Below, one piece after another: positions 39,588 through 47,403 of a stretch of 64,000 nucleotides of DNA (the stretch's first letter is position 1; each line of letters opens with the position of its first letter). The translations under genes were made by a program, and so were the position numbers. The stretch comes from an uncultured Clostridia bacterium. Lineage in GTDB: Bacteria; Bacillota; Clostridia; Christensenellales; Borkfalkiaceae. The stretch is taken from NCBI GenBank assembly GCA_930989535.1, contig CAKNLK010000005.1, forward strand, positions 1 to 64,000. Direction: 5' to 3'. Under the pieces are notes generated by a model, which was given only the letters and a program-made list of their open reading frames with translations, did not search any database and was not told where the DNA came from.

Positions 39588-40694
39588 ATGGCGCATTACG
39601 ATTTTCTGCTCGTCGGCGCGGGCTTATTCAACGCCGTATTCTGCGAACACGCCCTGCGCGCGGGCAAGAGCTGCCTCGTCGTGGAAAAGCGCGGGCACAT
39701 CGCGGGCAATATCTACACCGAACGGAGAGAGGGCATCGACGTGCACGTGTACGGCGCGCACATCTTCCACACCTCCGACGAGGCGGTGTGGGAATACGCC
39801 AACCGCTTCGCCAGGTTCAACGGCTTTGTCAACCGCGTGAAGGCGAACTATAAGGGAAAACTGTACAGCATGCCCTTCAACATGTACACGTTTGAACAGC
39901 TTTGGGGGGTAAAGACGGCGGAGGAGGCGAAGGCCATCATCGACGGGCAGCGCGCGAGCCTGGGCGGCAAAACGCCCGAAAACCTCGAGGAACAGGCGAT
40001 CAGCCTGGTCGGCACCGACGTTTATAAAACCCTCGTGAAGGGCTACACCGAAAAACAGTGGGGGCGGCAGTGCAAAGATTTGCCCGCCTTCATCATCAAG
40101 CGGCTGCCCCTGCGCTTTACCTACGACGACAACTATTTCAACGATCCGCACCAGGGCATTCCCGAGGAGGGCTACACCGCCATGGCGGAAAAGATGTTCG
40201 CGGGCGCGAAAATCCTGCTCAACACCGACTACTTCGACTTTATCAAGGCGACGAAAGACACCTTCGGCAAGACGGTGTTCACGGGCAAGGCGGACGAGTT
40301 TTTCGGCTACCGTTTCGGAAAATTGGAATACCGCACCCTCCGCTTTGAGACGGAGACGCTGGACATGCCCGACTACCAGGGCAGCGCCGTGGTCAACTAC
40401 ACCGAATACGAAATCCCCTACACGCGCATCATCGAGCACAAGCACTTCAACTTCGGCAAACAGCCCAAGACCATCATCTCCCGCGAATATCCCGCCGAAT
40501 ACGAGGAGGGAATGGAGGCTTACTACCCCGTCAACGACGAAAAGAACGGCGCGCTCATCGCCAGATACGACGCTTTGAAGGCGGACTGCCCGAACGTGAT
40601 TTTCGGGGGACGCCTGGGCGAATACAAGTACTACGATATGGACAAGGTAATCGCGAGCGCCTTCCGCCTGTGCGAAAAAGAGGGATTAAGATAA
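39588..40694 (+). CDS. glf: UDP-galactopyranose mutase
   Basis: 368-aa FAD enzyme interconverting UDP-galactopyranose and UDP-galactofuranose, so the surface glycan probably contains galactofuranose. N-terminal FAD fold DFLLVGAGLFNAVFCEH; VEKRGHIAGNIYTE; active-site YGAHIFHT (about 60); KLYSMPFNMYTF; C-terminal EYKYYDMDKV. The usual GLFG and HIGGN Gly positions are Asn and Ala here. Start ATG 39588 has GGGGAGGAG upstream. Confidence 0.95.
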   Translation: MAHYDFLLVGAGLFNAVFCEHALRAGKSCLVVEKRGHIAGNIYTERREGIDVHVYGAHIFHTSDEAVWEYANRFARFNGFVNRVKANYKGKLYSMPFNMYTFEQLWGVKTAEEAKAIIDGQRASLGGKTPENLEEQAISLVGTDVYKTLVKGYTEKQWGRQCKDLPAFIIKRLPLRFTYDDNYFNDPHQGIPEEGYTAMAEKMFAGAKILLNTDYFDFIKATKDTFGKTVFTGKADEFFGYRFGKLEYRTLRFETETLDMPDYQGSAVVNYTEYEIPYTRIIEHKHFNFGKQPKTIISREYPAEYEEGMEAYYPVNDEKNGALIARYDALKADCPNVIFGGRLGEYKYYDMDKVIASAFRLCEKEGLR

Positions 40695-40710
40695 TTATTC
40701 TGTTCACACT

Positions 40711-41050
40711 TTTTGTTTCAAGCTGATGAAACAAAAAGTCGTGATTTTAAGGACAACCCCAACGAAAACGGCGTACCAAATCGGTACGCCGTTTTGCGTT
40801 CAGAGTTTTCCTCGCCGCGCTCGTCGCAACAAGGCGACGGCGGGCAGGCGGCGCGCGTAGCTTACCGCCAAGCCCTCGTACACTTGTTGCTCCTTTTCCC
40901 CAAAAATCTCACACCGCTGCGCGCGTTGCGATTTTCGGGGACCCCGTGCTATAAGGGCACGCATATTATAAAATCGCGCGGCTTCACCTTTCCTGCAAAA
41001 GCCGCAAGTATACGGCAAATTGAGTGCGCTTTTTGAGAAGCGCGGTTCTC
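40711..41050 (+). repeat. Dispersed intergenic repeat unit, copy A
   Basis: Begins with a TTTGTTTCAAGCTGATGAAACAAA palindrome-like end (40714-40737), contains the segments AACCCCAACG, GAGTTTTCCTC, AAGGGCACGCAT, TTCACCTTTCCTGCA and a ...GCGCTTTTTGAG/CTCAAAAAGCGC hairpin. The same ordered segments occur in the insertion between ssb and rpsR (51056-51505). A terminator for glf, AAAACGGCGTACC/GGTACGCCGTTTT (40765-40795), lies within it. No gene is seen in 40695-41378. Confidence 0.6.
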
Positions 41051-41090
41051 AAAAAGCGCAGTAAATTATTTATGCGCGGTTCCCCCCTTC

Positions 41091-41259
41091 TGTCATTTCG
41101 AGCGGAGCACGGCAAGAGCCGTACGGAGTGAAAGGCGATGCCGCGCGCAGTCGAGAAATCTCTCAATAAATTCCGTCATTACCGTGCTAAAAGTGCATTA
41201 TTTAAGGCTGTTATTGTTCACAGAGATTTCTCCGCGCGCTTCGCTTGGTCGAAATGACA
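41091..41259. repeat. REPIN-like inverted repeat pair
   Basis: TGTCATTTCGA (41091-41101) and its inverse TCGAAATGACA (41249-41259) with GAGAAATCTC/GAGATTTCTC inside. This TGTCATTTCGA-type palindromic repeat is widespread in bacterial intergenic DNA. Confidence 0.7.
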
Positions 41260-41315
41260 ATAGCAGCCTTCGTCTTTCCCGTGCCTTTCCTCAAAGAGTT
41301 TTCCTATATACAAAA

Positions 41316-41345
41316 AAGCACACCCCGAAAAGGGTGCCCTTTTGC
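41316..41345 (-). terminator. Terminator after the CPA1 antiporter gene
   Basis: GGGCACCC/GGGGTGTGC-type hairpin on the minus strand followed by TTTTTT, 35-60 bp after the stop. Confidence 0.6.
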
Positions 41346-41378
41346 TGTATTTTTTGAACCGTTCGCGCGTTTTGCGCC

Positions 41379-43193
41379 CTACTTTTCCGCGGATACCGCG
41401 GCTTCTCCCTCCGCGGGGCCTTCCCCTGCGGGGTTCTCCACGGCGGGCGTACCGCCGTCGCCCTCGGGCGGCTCCTCCTTGGGCGGGATTTTGATGCAAA
41501 CGAGCGAATCGCCCTCCGCAATTTCCGTGGCGCCGTAGGGTATCACCGTGCCGCCGCCCCGCTTTATCATGGCAATCAGCGTGCCGGGTTCAAGCTCCAG
41601 CTCGCGCACCTTTTTGCCCGTCCACGCGTGATTTTTGCCGATAAATTCCTCGAACATGCCGAAATCTTCGCGGTTTTCGAATTCGGGCGCGGCGGTAACG
41701 AGCACGTCGCCCGCGTTCACCAGGGTATTGCCGTTGGGCACGATGACCTCCTCCCCGCGCAGCAGGAGCACGACCAAAAATTCGCGCGGCATGACGCACT
41801 GCCTGAGCTTTTTGCCCGCCCAGGGATGGTTTTCCCCCACCACGACTTTGACGAAGCTGACGTCGCTCGCCTCCGTGTAGTCGTTGAAGGTGCGCAGGAC
41901 GTCGTCGGTATCGCCGAGCATGTTCAGTTTTTTGGACATGAGGGGCAAAAGCGTGCCCTGCACCAGGATGGAGATAATGACGATGACGAACACGATGCTG
42001 AACAGCTCGTACGGGAGCATCGACTCCGCCGAAGCGCCCTCCGCCGCGGGCAGCGAGCTGATGGCATAGATGGCGAACACGATGGACGCAACCCCGCGAA
42101 GCCCCGCCCAGGAGACGACGCCGATTTGGTTCCACTTGGCGCGGAAGGGCGCGAGAAGCCCCGCGACCGCGACGGGGCGGGCGACGATGGTCAGGAACAG
42201 GAATATGAGCACGGCGGGGACGAGCACCTGCGGACGAATGAGCCACTCGGGGGTGGCGAGAAAGCCGAGCAGGAAGAAAATAATCATCTGCGCGACGCCC
42301 GTGAGCGCGTCGAAGAAGCGGACGCAGTCGCGCTTTTGCGGGATACGCGCGTTGCCGAGCATGATGCCGCAGATATACACGCCGAGGTAGCCGTTGCCCG
42401 CGAGCCACGCCACGCCCGTGATTTCCCCGAGCAGGGTGGGCAGGGCGTATGTAATGAGCGCGAGCGCGAAGATGAAGATGGCGCCGCGCTGGCCGCCGTC
42501 GCCCGAAAATTTGCGCATGAGATATACGCCCGCAAAGCCGAAGCCGACGCCGAACAGCGCGCCGAAGCCGACCTGCGAAAAGAGCATGCCGACGATTTCC
42601 CCCGCCGACATGGAGCTGCCCGAAATGCCGTACTGCGCGGCGATAACGGCGGTAAACACGACGGTAAGCATGTACGACATCGGGTCGTTCGAGCCGGACT
42701 CCATTTCGAGCATGGACGAGGTGCCGTACTTTAAATTCAGCCTGCGCGAACGCAGGATATTGAAGACGGACGCGGCGTCCGTCGAGCAGATGACCGAACC
42801 GATGAGCATGCTCTCCGCCCAGCCGATGCCGCCGTCGAAAAAGGGCAGCAGCCGAAAGACGTAATACACGAACACGCCGATGATGCCCGCGGTGAGCGCG
42901 GTGCCCGCAAAGGACAGGAGCAGCGCCTGCGGCGCGACCGGCTTTGCCGCCTTGTAATTCGTGCCGAAGCCGCCGTAAAAGATGACGAACACGAGGCAGA
43001 CGGAGCAGACGATGTTGCCGAAGTTATAATCGGTAAAGTTGCCGATTTGCGGGCGCAGCAATACCCCGAACACCATGCCGAGGCCGATAAACAGCAGCAA
43101 AGACGGAACTTTCAGCTTATCGGTGATGCGGTTGATAAAGATGCACAGCGCGACGACCACGCCGAGCAGCAGCAGGAGATAAACGTATTCCAT
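41379..43193 (-). CDS. CPA1-family K+/H+ or Na+/H+ antiporter with two TrkA-C domains
   Basis: 604 aa from ATG 43193 (AAGGAGG upstream); the longer frame to 43313 is not supported. About 12 membrane helices with the CPA1 core ICSTDAASVF (STDA), EMESGSNDP (the ion-binding ND) and LRGVASIV. Two consecutive RCK/TrkA-C domains follow (FVKVVVGENHPWAGKKLRQ and EEFIGKNHAWTGKKVREL), then an acidic Pro-rich tail. It resembles potassium/proton antiporters of the NhaP2/CvrA type that control cell volume and pH. Convergent with glf. Confidence 0.92.
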   Translation of the reverse strand: MEYVYLLLLLGVVVALCIFINRITDKLKVPSLLLFIGLGMVFGVLLRPQIGNFTDYNFGNIVCSVCLVFVIFYGGFGTNYKAAKPVAPQALLLSFAGTALTAGIIGVFVYYVFRLLPFFDGGIGWAESMLIGSVICSTDAASVFNILRSRRLNLKYGTSSMLEMESGSNDPMSYMLTVVFTAVIAAQYGISGSSMSAGEIVGMLFSQVGFGALFGVGFGFAGVYLMRKFSGDGGQRGAIFIFALALITYALPTLLGEITGVAWLAGNGYLGVYICGIMLGNARIPQKRDCVRFFDALTGVAQMIIFFLLGFLATPEWLIRPQVLVPAVLIFLFLTIVARPVAVAGLLAPFRAKWNQIGVVSWAGLRGVASIVFAIYAISSLPAAEGASAESMLPYELFSIVFVIVIISILVQGTLLPLMSKKLNMLGDTDDVLRTFNDYTEASDVSFVKVVVGENHPWAGKKLRQCVMPREFLVVLLLRGEEVIVPNGNTLVNAGDVLVTAAPEFENREDFGMFEEFIGKNHAWTGKKVRELELEPGTLIAMIKRGGGTVIPYGATEIAEGDSLVCIKIPPKEEPPEGDGGTPAVENPAGEGPAEGEAAVSAEK

Positions 43194-43315
43194 GCGGCCT
43201 CCTTCGATGTCCGCGCGGGGCAGCTTGGGCGGTTCAGCGGAACACCGTTCGGCTTGCAAGGCAATTTTTGCCGCAGCGTATGCGGAAAAACGTGCCCGTG
43301 CAGGCAAAAACACGC

Positions 43316-44188
43316 CTACTTGCGGAACATTCTGAGTTTATTTTTTACGATATCGACGATGAACGGCAGACCTTCGTACAGCTCGCCGTCCACCTGGATG
43401 ATGAGGTCTTTTTCGGGATAAATTTCCACGTGTTCGGCGCGCTCGAAGCGGGTGAACGGCTCTTCGAGAATCTTGCCCTTCATGAGTTTGACAAAGGCGG
43501 GCGGAACGCGCAGCTTTTTCACGTCGTCCACGACGACGAAATCCAGAAGCCCGTCGCCGAGCTTTGCCTCGGGGCACATGCGGATGCCGCCGCCGATGCG
43601 GTAGCCGTTGCCCACGCAGGCGATGAGGGCGTTGTAGTTGCCCTCCTTTCCGTTCACGAGGGTGCGCATCTTGTAATTTTTGAACTTGATGAGGGAAATA
43701 ATGAGGCTGATTATATATTGAAACCTGCCCCGCAGAATTTTGGAGGATCGGCAGCGCTGCAAAATTTCCACGTCGATGCCCGTACCGACGACGTTGATGC
43801 CGCGCACGCCCTGCGGCATCTGCATGTATTCGGTGTACTGCGGCTGCGAATCGACGATGAGGTCGGCCGCCTTTTCCGGCTCGAGCGGTATGCCCGCCGC
43901 CGCGGCGAAATCGTTGCCCGTGCCCGTGGGAATGAGCCCCAAAGCGCATTTATCGAAGTTGGTGAAGCCGTTCACGACCTCGTGCAGGGTGCCGTCGCCC
44001 CCGACGACCACGATGTCTCCCTCCGCTTCCTGCGTCAAATCGTGCGCGAGGTGAATCGCCTGCCCCGCCTTTTCCGTTTCGAATACGCGGAACTCCTGGT
44101 TGCGCGCGCGGAAACGCTCCAGCGCCGCCCTCTGCAGTTTGCGCTTTTTACCCTCCCCCGAATTGGGGTTTAAAATAATGTTCAGCAC
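43316..44188 (-). CDS. Diacylglycerol kinase-like lipid kinase (YegS/DgkB family)
   Basis: About 291 aa. Motifs NPNSGEG, VVVGGDGTLHEVVNGF (about 60-75) and IPTGTGNDFA (about 88) define the DAGK catalytic domain; the C-terminal half is the beta-sandwich lid. It phosphorylates a lipid such as diacylglycerol on the cytoplasmic leaflet. The open frame runs back to a TTG at 44251, but that codon coincides with the promoter -35; GTG 44188, with GAGAGGG upstream, is the better start (VLNIILNPNSG). Divergent from the CCA gene through a shared -35. Confidence 0.88.
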   Translation of the reverse strand: MLNIILNPNSGEGKKRKLQRAALERFRARNQEFRVFETEKAGQAIHLAHDLTQEAEGDIVVVGGDGTLHEVVNGFTNFDKCALGLIPTGTGNDFAAAAGIPLEPEKAADLIVDSQPQYTEYMQMPQGVRGINVVGTGIDVEILQRCRSSKILRGRFQYIISLIISLIKFKNYKMRTLVNGKEGNYNALIACVGNGYRIGGGIRMCPEAKLGDGLLDFVVVDDVKKLRVPPAFVKLMKGKILEEPFTRFERAEHVEIYPEKDLIIQVDGELYEGLPFIVDIVKNKLRMFRK

Positions 44189-44222
44189 TTTTTGCGCCCT
44201 CTCACTTGTAAAATACTTTATT

Positions 44223-44274
44223 ATTATAGCAGAAAGTGAATTAAATTGCAAACAGGTTAAATTTATTGTATAAT
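44223..44274. promoter_or_regulatory. Symmetrical bidirectional promoter with a shared -35
   Basis: Self-complementary TTGCAA (44246-44251) serves both strands: 17 bp to TATAAT at 44269-44274 (+) and 17 bp to TATAAT at 44228-44223 (-). Plus reads into the CCA-type gene, minus into the lipid kinase. Confidence 0.72.
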
Positions 44275-44311
44275 AATAGGCGTTAATAAATTTTGACAGG
44301 GTGTATAATCA

Positions 44312-45673
44312 ATGCCAATACTTCTTTCCGTGCCCGAAAAACTGAACGCGCTGGCGCAGAGGGCGGAGTTCCCCCTCTACGTCGTGGGCGGGGCGGTGCG
44401 CGACGCGCTCGCCGGCCTCCCCTCCTCGCAGGATTGGGACATCTGCGCGCCCGTTTCCGCCGAGCGCTTTTCCGCCCTCGCCCAGGAGTGCGGGCTGACC
44501 GTGAACGGCGTATATAAAAATACGGGCACCGTGAACCTGACGGACGGGGACGTGAAGATGGAGTTCACCTCCTTCCGCACCGATAAGTACCGCCGCGGCG
44601 AGCACGCGCCCGAGAGCATCGAGTTTACGACGGACATCGAGACGGATGCGCGGCGGCGGGATTTCAAGTGCAACGCCGTGTATTACGACATCCGCCGCGG
44701 CGAAATCGCCGACCCGCTCGGCGGCGTGAAGGACATCGAAAGCAAGACGATTACCACCACCCGCGACGCGGACGAGGTGTTCTCGGAGGACGGTTTGCGT
44801 TTAATGCGGCTGGCGCGCCTTGCCGCGCAACTCGGCTTTTCGCCCGATTTGGCGTGCATTTTCGGCGCCAAGTTCAACGCCGCGCTCATTTCCAAAATTT
44901 CCGCCGAGCGCATCTTCGCCGAGCTCAAACTCATCCTGCACGCGGACGAAAAGTACGGCGTGCGCTACGCGCACTACGACGGGCTGAAACTGTTGGAGGG
45001 CACCGACGTTTTAAACTACATCCTGCCCGAACTGGCGGCGGGCAAGGGCATGCCCCAGCGCGCTGACTTCCACGCGCACGACGTGCTCGAACATTCCCTG
45101 CGCACGTGCAGATATTCGGATACGCGGGTGCGCTTTTCCGCGCTTTTGCACGATATCGGCAAGCCCGCCGCCTTCCGCGAAACGGGCAAGTACCACGGGC
45201 ACGACGTGTACGGCGAAAAAATCGCGCGGCAGGTTTTAGAGCGGTGGAAAGCGCCCAAAAAACTGACGGACACGGTGTGCCGCCTGACCGCCCTGCACAT
45301 GTACGATTTGGACGGCAAGGCGCGCGCGGGCAAGATACGCGCCTTCATCGTGAAAAATTACGACGTGTACAAACCCTTGCTCCTCTTAAAGCAGGCGGAC
45401 TATTCGGGCTGCAAGGACGATTTGAACGTGTGCCCCACCATAACCAAGTGGGAAAACATCCGCAAAGAGATGGAGGCGGAGGGGGTGCCCTTCACCTTAA
45501 AACAGCTCGCCGTGCGCGGCAACGAGCTGAAAGACATCGTACCCGCCCCGCAGACGGGCGAAATTTTAAACAAACTGCTGCTCTGGTGCGCGCAGGACGG
45601 CGCGCGGAACGCAAAACCCGCGCTGCTTGCGGAAGCGGGCAGGCTCGCCAGCCAGGCAAGCAAGGGGGAATAA
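44312..45673 (+). CDS. cca: CCA tRNA nucleotidyltransferase-type enzyme with HD domain
   Basis: 453-aa class II nucleotidyltransferase: YVVGGAVRDALAG (about 23-35), catalytic DWDI (about 41), RRDFKCNAVYYD (about 116), EDGLRLMRLARLAAQLGF (about 157), then an HD domain LLHDIGKPAAF (about 285) with HGHD. It adds or repairs the 3' CCA of tRNAs; poly(A) polymerase is the alternative within the family. Both tRNAs seen here encode CCA, so repair may be its main task for them. It is followed after 3 nt by rmuC-type gene. Confidence 0.9.
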   Translation: MPILLSVPEKLNALAQRAEFPLYVVGGAVRDALAGLPSSQDWDICAPVSAERFSALAQECGLTVNGVYKNTGTVNLTDGDVKMEFTSFRTDKYRRGEHAPESIEFTTDIETDARRRDFKCNAVYYDIRRGEIADPLGGVKDIESKTITTTRDADEVFSEDGLRLMRLARLAAQLGFSPDLACIFGAKFNAALISKISAERIFAELKLILHADEKYGVRYAHYDGLKLLEGTDVLNYILPELAAGKGMPQRADFHAHDVLEHSLRTCRYSDTRVRFSALLHDIGKPAAFRETGKYHGHDVYGEKIARQVLERWKAPKKLTDTVCRLTALHMYDLDGKARAGKIRAFIVKNYDVYKPLLLLKQADYSGCKDDLNVCPTITKWENIRKEMEAEGVPFTLKQLAVRGNELKDIVPAPQTGEILNKLLLWCAQDGARNAKPALLAEAGRLASQASKGE

Positions 45674-45676
45674 ACC

Positions 45677-46930
45677 ATGGAGCTTGTATTTTCAATCATC
45701 GCGGCAGTGTGCGCGGCGCTCGCACTCGTCGTGAGCCTCTTGGTGCTGAAAAATCAAAAAAACGGGCATACGTCCCCGCAAAATGCTGACACGGCGCGGC
45801 TCGAACAGCTGTTGGGACAGGTGCACTACATCGTGGAGCAGAACGCGCACGCGAGCCGCGACTACCTCGATTTTATGGCGAAACAGCAGAACGGGAACCT
45901 GAAAGGCATCGCCGAAAAGCTGGAAACGCTCAACGCCTCGACGGAGCGGCGGCTCTCCGAAATTCAGCGGGTCGTGGCGGGCGAGATCAAGTACATGACC
46001 GAGCAGAACGCGCACAACCTCGAACAAATCCGCCAGACGGTGGACGAAAAACTCTCCTCCACCCTCGAAAACAGGCTGAACAAGAGCTATTCCATCATCA
46101 ACGAGCGACTGGAGGCGGTGTACAAGGGCATCGGCGAGGTGGCGCAGCTGGCGGGGAGCGTGGCGGACATCAAAAAGGTGTTCACCAACGTGAAACTGCG
46201 CGGTACCTGGGGCGAAGTGCAGCTCTCCGCCCTGCTCGAACAGATGCTCTCCCCCCAGCAGTACCGCGCGAACGTACACCTCGACCCCCTCTCGGGCGAC
46301 GTCGTCGAGTACGCGGTATTGCTCCCCTCGGGCGGGGAGACGGTGTACCTGCCCATCGACAGCAAGTTCCCCATCGAGGAATACCGCCGGCTCATCGACG
46401 CGGGCGACTCGGGGGACAAGGAGGCGGCGGAGCGCGCGCAGAAGAATCTGGAGAGGGCGCTCAAACTGCAGGCGGACACCATCGCGAAAAAATATATCCG
46501 CCCGCCGCTGACCGCCGACTTTGCGGTGATGTTTCTGCCCCTCGAGGGCCTGTACGCGGAGAGCGTGAAAATGCCTGGGCTCTCCGAATACTTTGCGCGG
46601 CGGCGCATCATGGCGTGCGGGCCGACCAACCTCGGCGCCCTGCTCACCACCCTGCAGATCGGCTATAAGACCGCCGCCATCGAAAAGCGCTCGGGCGAGC
46701 TGTGGGAGCTTTTGTCCGCCTTCCGCCACGAGTTCAGAAATTTCGTGCAGATTCTCGAAAAGGCGCAAAAAAAATTGCAGGAGGCGCAGGACACTATCGA
46801 CAGCGCCGCCAGAAAGACGCGCACCATCGACAAAAAGCTCAAAAACGTATCCGAAATTTCGGATACGCGCGCGAATTTACTGCTCTCCGACGAGAACGAG
46901 GACGACGGCGCCGGCGGCGGTATCGCCTGA
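45677..46930 (+). CDS. rmuC: DNA recombination protein RmuC
   Basis: 417 aa. N-terminal membrane anchor LVFSIIAAVCAALALVVSLLVL (about 3-24, read in parts), a long coiled coil (about 35-160), then the RmuC PD-(D/E)XK-like domain with LRGTWGEVQLSALLEQML (about 176), VYLPIDSKFPIEEY (about 232) and FLPLEGLY. RmuC limits DNA inversions at short repeats in E. coli. It is tightly coupled to the upstream cca gene. Confidence 0.93.
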   Translation: MELVFSIIAAVCAALALVVSLLVLKNQKNGHTSPQNADTARLEQLLGQVHYIVEQNAHASRDYLDFMAKQQNGNLKGIAEKLETLNASTERRLSEIQRVVAGEIKYMTEQNAHNLEQIRQTVDEKLSSTLENRLNKSYSIINERLEAVYKGIGEVAQLAGSVADIKKVFTNVKLRGTWGEVQLSALLEQMLSPQQYRANVHLDPLSGDVVEYAVLLPSGGETVYLPIDSKFPIEEYRRLIDAGDSGDKEAAERAQKNLERALKLQADTIAKKYIRPPLTADFAVMFLPLEGLYAESVKMPGLSEYFARRRIMACGPTNLGALLTTLQIGYKTAAIEKRSGELWELLSAFRHEFRNFVQILEKAQKKLQEAQDTIDSAARKTRTIDKKLKNVSEISDTRANLLLSDENEDDGAGGGIA

Positions 46931-46950
46931 CATGCAATAAAACAATTTGG

Positions 46951-46992
46951 GGCCTGCCCCGCCGCGGAATGCGGCGGGGCAGGATTTTTCTG
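46951..46992 (+). terminator. Terminator after rmuC
   Basis: CCTGCCCCGCCGC/GCGGCGGGGCAGG hairpin with a 5-nt loop, then ATTTTT. Confidence 0.88.
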
Positions 46993-47046
46993 CCGGGCAT
47001 GGAAATTTGTTTTACTCATCCTAAAAAATTTTTATGGGACGAATTA

Positions 47047-47075
47047 TTGCATTTCTGCGCGTTTTATATTATAAT
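47047..47075 (+). promoter_or_regulatory. Promoter of the 100-aa gene
   Basis: TTGCAT (47047-47052), 17-bp spacer, TATAAT (47070-47075). The ATG at 47082 coincides with the expected transcription start. Confidence 0.7.
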
Positions 47076-47081
47076 GATGGC

Positions 47082-47384
47082 ATGAACATCCAACGCACGG
47101 AGCGGACGGGGGAACTGCCCGCCGCGGAATCATTTGCATTTTCGGACAAGACGGTGCAGGGCGCCAGGCTCGGCAAGCGGGACAACATGCTGTACGTGGT
47201 TTCCCCCCGCCGCTTCAAACTGTATGCGGACAGGGCGGATACGCTGACATTCCTCGCGGGGAGCGGGCATTTCAAATGGGCGCGCGGGGAAACGGACTTT
47301 GCCGCCGGCGATACCTTCCGCGTCGAGGGCGAGGGCGAATACGAGGTGAACGGAAACTGCACCTTCATCGCCGTGCGCGAATAG
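47082..47384 (+). CDS. 100-aa cupin-like small protein, probably leaderless
   Basis: Starts at ATG 47082 (MNIQRTERTGELPAAE); a longer frame from 47034 overlaps the promoter and is rejected. There is no Shine-Dalgarno: only 6 nt separate the -10 box from the ATG, so translation is likely leaderless. The C-terminal half (FLAGSGHFKWARGETDFAAGDTFRV then EGEYEVNGNCTFIAV) has the beta-rich pattern of a small cupin-type sensor fold such as seen in sugar isomerase-like proteins, but no metal-binding His set is evident. Function unknown. Confidence 0.62.
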   Translation: MNIQRTERTGELPAAESFAFSDKTVQGARLGKRDNMLYVVSPRRFKLYADRADTLTFLAGSGHFKWARGETDFAAGDTFRVEGEGEYEVNGNCTFIAVRE

Positions 47385-47403
47385 CGAAAAATGAGGTAAA
47401 ATT

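Noticed and set aside
41628-42734. 368-codon open frame on the plus strand
   Set aside because: Antisense shadow of the CPA1 antiporter gene in G+C-rich DNA; composition His/Glu/Arg-rich, no ribosome binding site.
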